From assembly GCA_013152205.1 (NCBI GenBank), contig JAADGV010000053.1:93564-157563 (forward strand): a stretch of 64,000 bases of DNA. The letters are read 5' to 3'. The notes under the pieces were generated by a model. The model worked only from the letters and a program-made list of their open reading frames with translations, had not been told where the DNA came from and searched no databases. Of this stretch, positions 63,968 to 64,000 are shown piece after piece. Origin of the DNA: Planctomycetota bacterium. Its GTDB lineage: Bacteria > Planctomycetota > Planctomycetia > Pirellulales > Lacipirellulaceae. Position 1 is the first letter of the stretch. Each line of letters begins with the position of its first letter. A program made the position numbers and the translations under genes.

Positions 63968-64000
63968 GAAAATTGTCATCACCGTCACTTGGTTCCGTAC
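63968..64000 (+). CDS. Possible start of the next gene (cut by the right edge)
   Basis: GAGGAGG is followed by TAAC and then CTGAAAATTGTCATCACC, which reads (L/M)KIVITVTWFR to the edge. A CTG start would be needed; the short length leaves this uncertain. Confidence 0.25.

Noticed and set aside
1..64000. CRISPR array or rRNA operon
   Set aside because: No regularly spaced direct repeats and no rRNA-like stretches were seen; the repeats found are palindromic and dispersed.
49120..64000. Integrase and attachment sites of a complete prophage
   Set aside because: No recombinase gene and no convincing direct repeat pair lies inside the window; the module continues past the right edge.

Overview
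The window looks like chromosome of a planctomycete of the Pirellulales/Blastopirellula-Rhodopirellula kind. The signs are: a Ser/Thr kinase fused to a long WD40 array, a surface protein with the planctomycete N-terminal ERRRVL-type motif, several secreted proteins of families I know mainly from planctomycetes, genes scattered singly among housekeeping genes, and many short palindromic repeats between genes. This placement is inference from gene content; no rRNA or marker-gene comparison was possible.

Layout. 1-9.9 kb: end of a truncated gene, a 1616-residue kinase/WD40 protein, a PKD-repeat surface protein, a secreted planctomycete protein and a MITE-like palindromic element. 9.9-22.5 kb: a chemotaxis-type locus. 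On the minus strand in transcription order are cheW, a soluble double-PAS methyl-accepting protein, cheR, a double-Hpt cheA, cheC, cheD, cheY and cheV. Divergent on the plus strand are a response regulator and a second CheA-like kinase. No cheB is present. 22.5-31.6 kb: nitrate assimilation, with a NarK-type transporter (minus) divergent from an operon encoding a DmsB-DmsC-like fusion, a molybdopterin nitrate reductase and a NirB-NirD fusion. A sigma-54 promoter match sits 55-75 bases before the operon. 31.6-48.7 kb: tRNA-His, a 41-residue membrane peptide, and scattered genes including pepF, fabH, pyrE, glyA, a LysM/degenerate YkuD protein and two secreted HExxH proteins.

48.7-49.5 kb is a junction of a decayed ParE-type toxin gene, palindromic repeats and a strong terminator. 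From 49.5 kb to the right edge everything is on the plus strand and tightly packed. It reads as a prophage (or domesticated phage-like) head module: papain-like and trypsin-like proteins, a ParB-domain protein, an ABC-ATPase/GNAT fusion, TerS, TerL, portal, a possible moron, protease-scaffold, decoration protein, major capsid protein, a LamG-type protein interrupted by one in-frame amber codon, and connector-type proteins. No integrase or tail genes lie inside the window, so the right part is cut off.

Most interesting points: the ParB plus ABC-ATPase/Mom-like GNAT pair as a candidate phage DNA-modification unit; the amber-interrupted LamG gene; the sigma-54-controlled nitrate operon with a fused electron-transfer subunit; a CheB-less chemotaxis locus with CheC/CheD/CheV; and several dispersed repeat families, some of which supply the stop codons or C-terminal residues of host genes.
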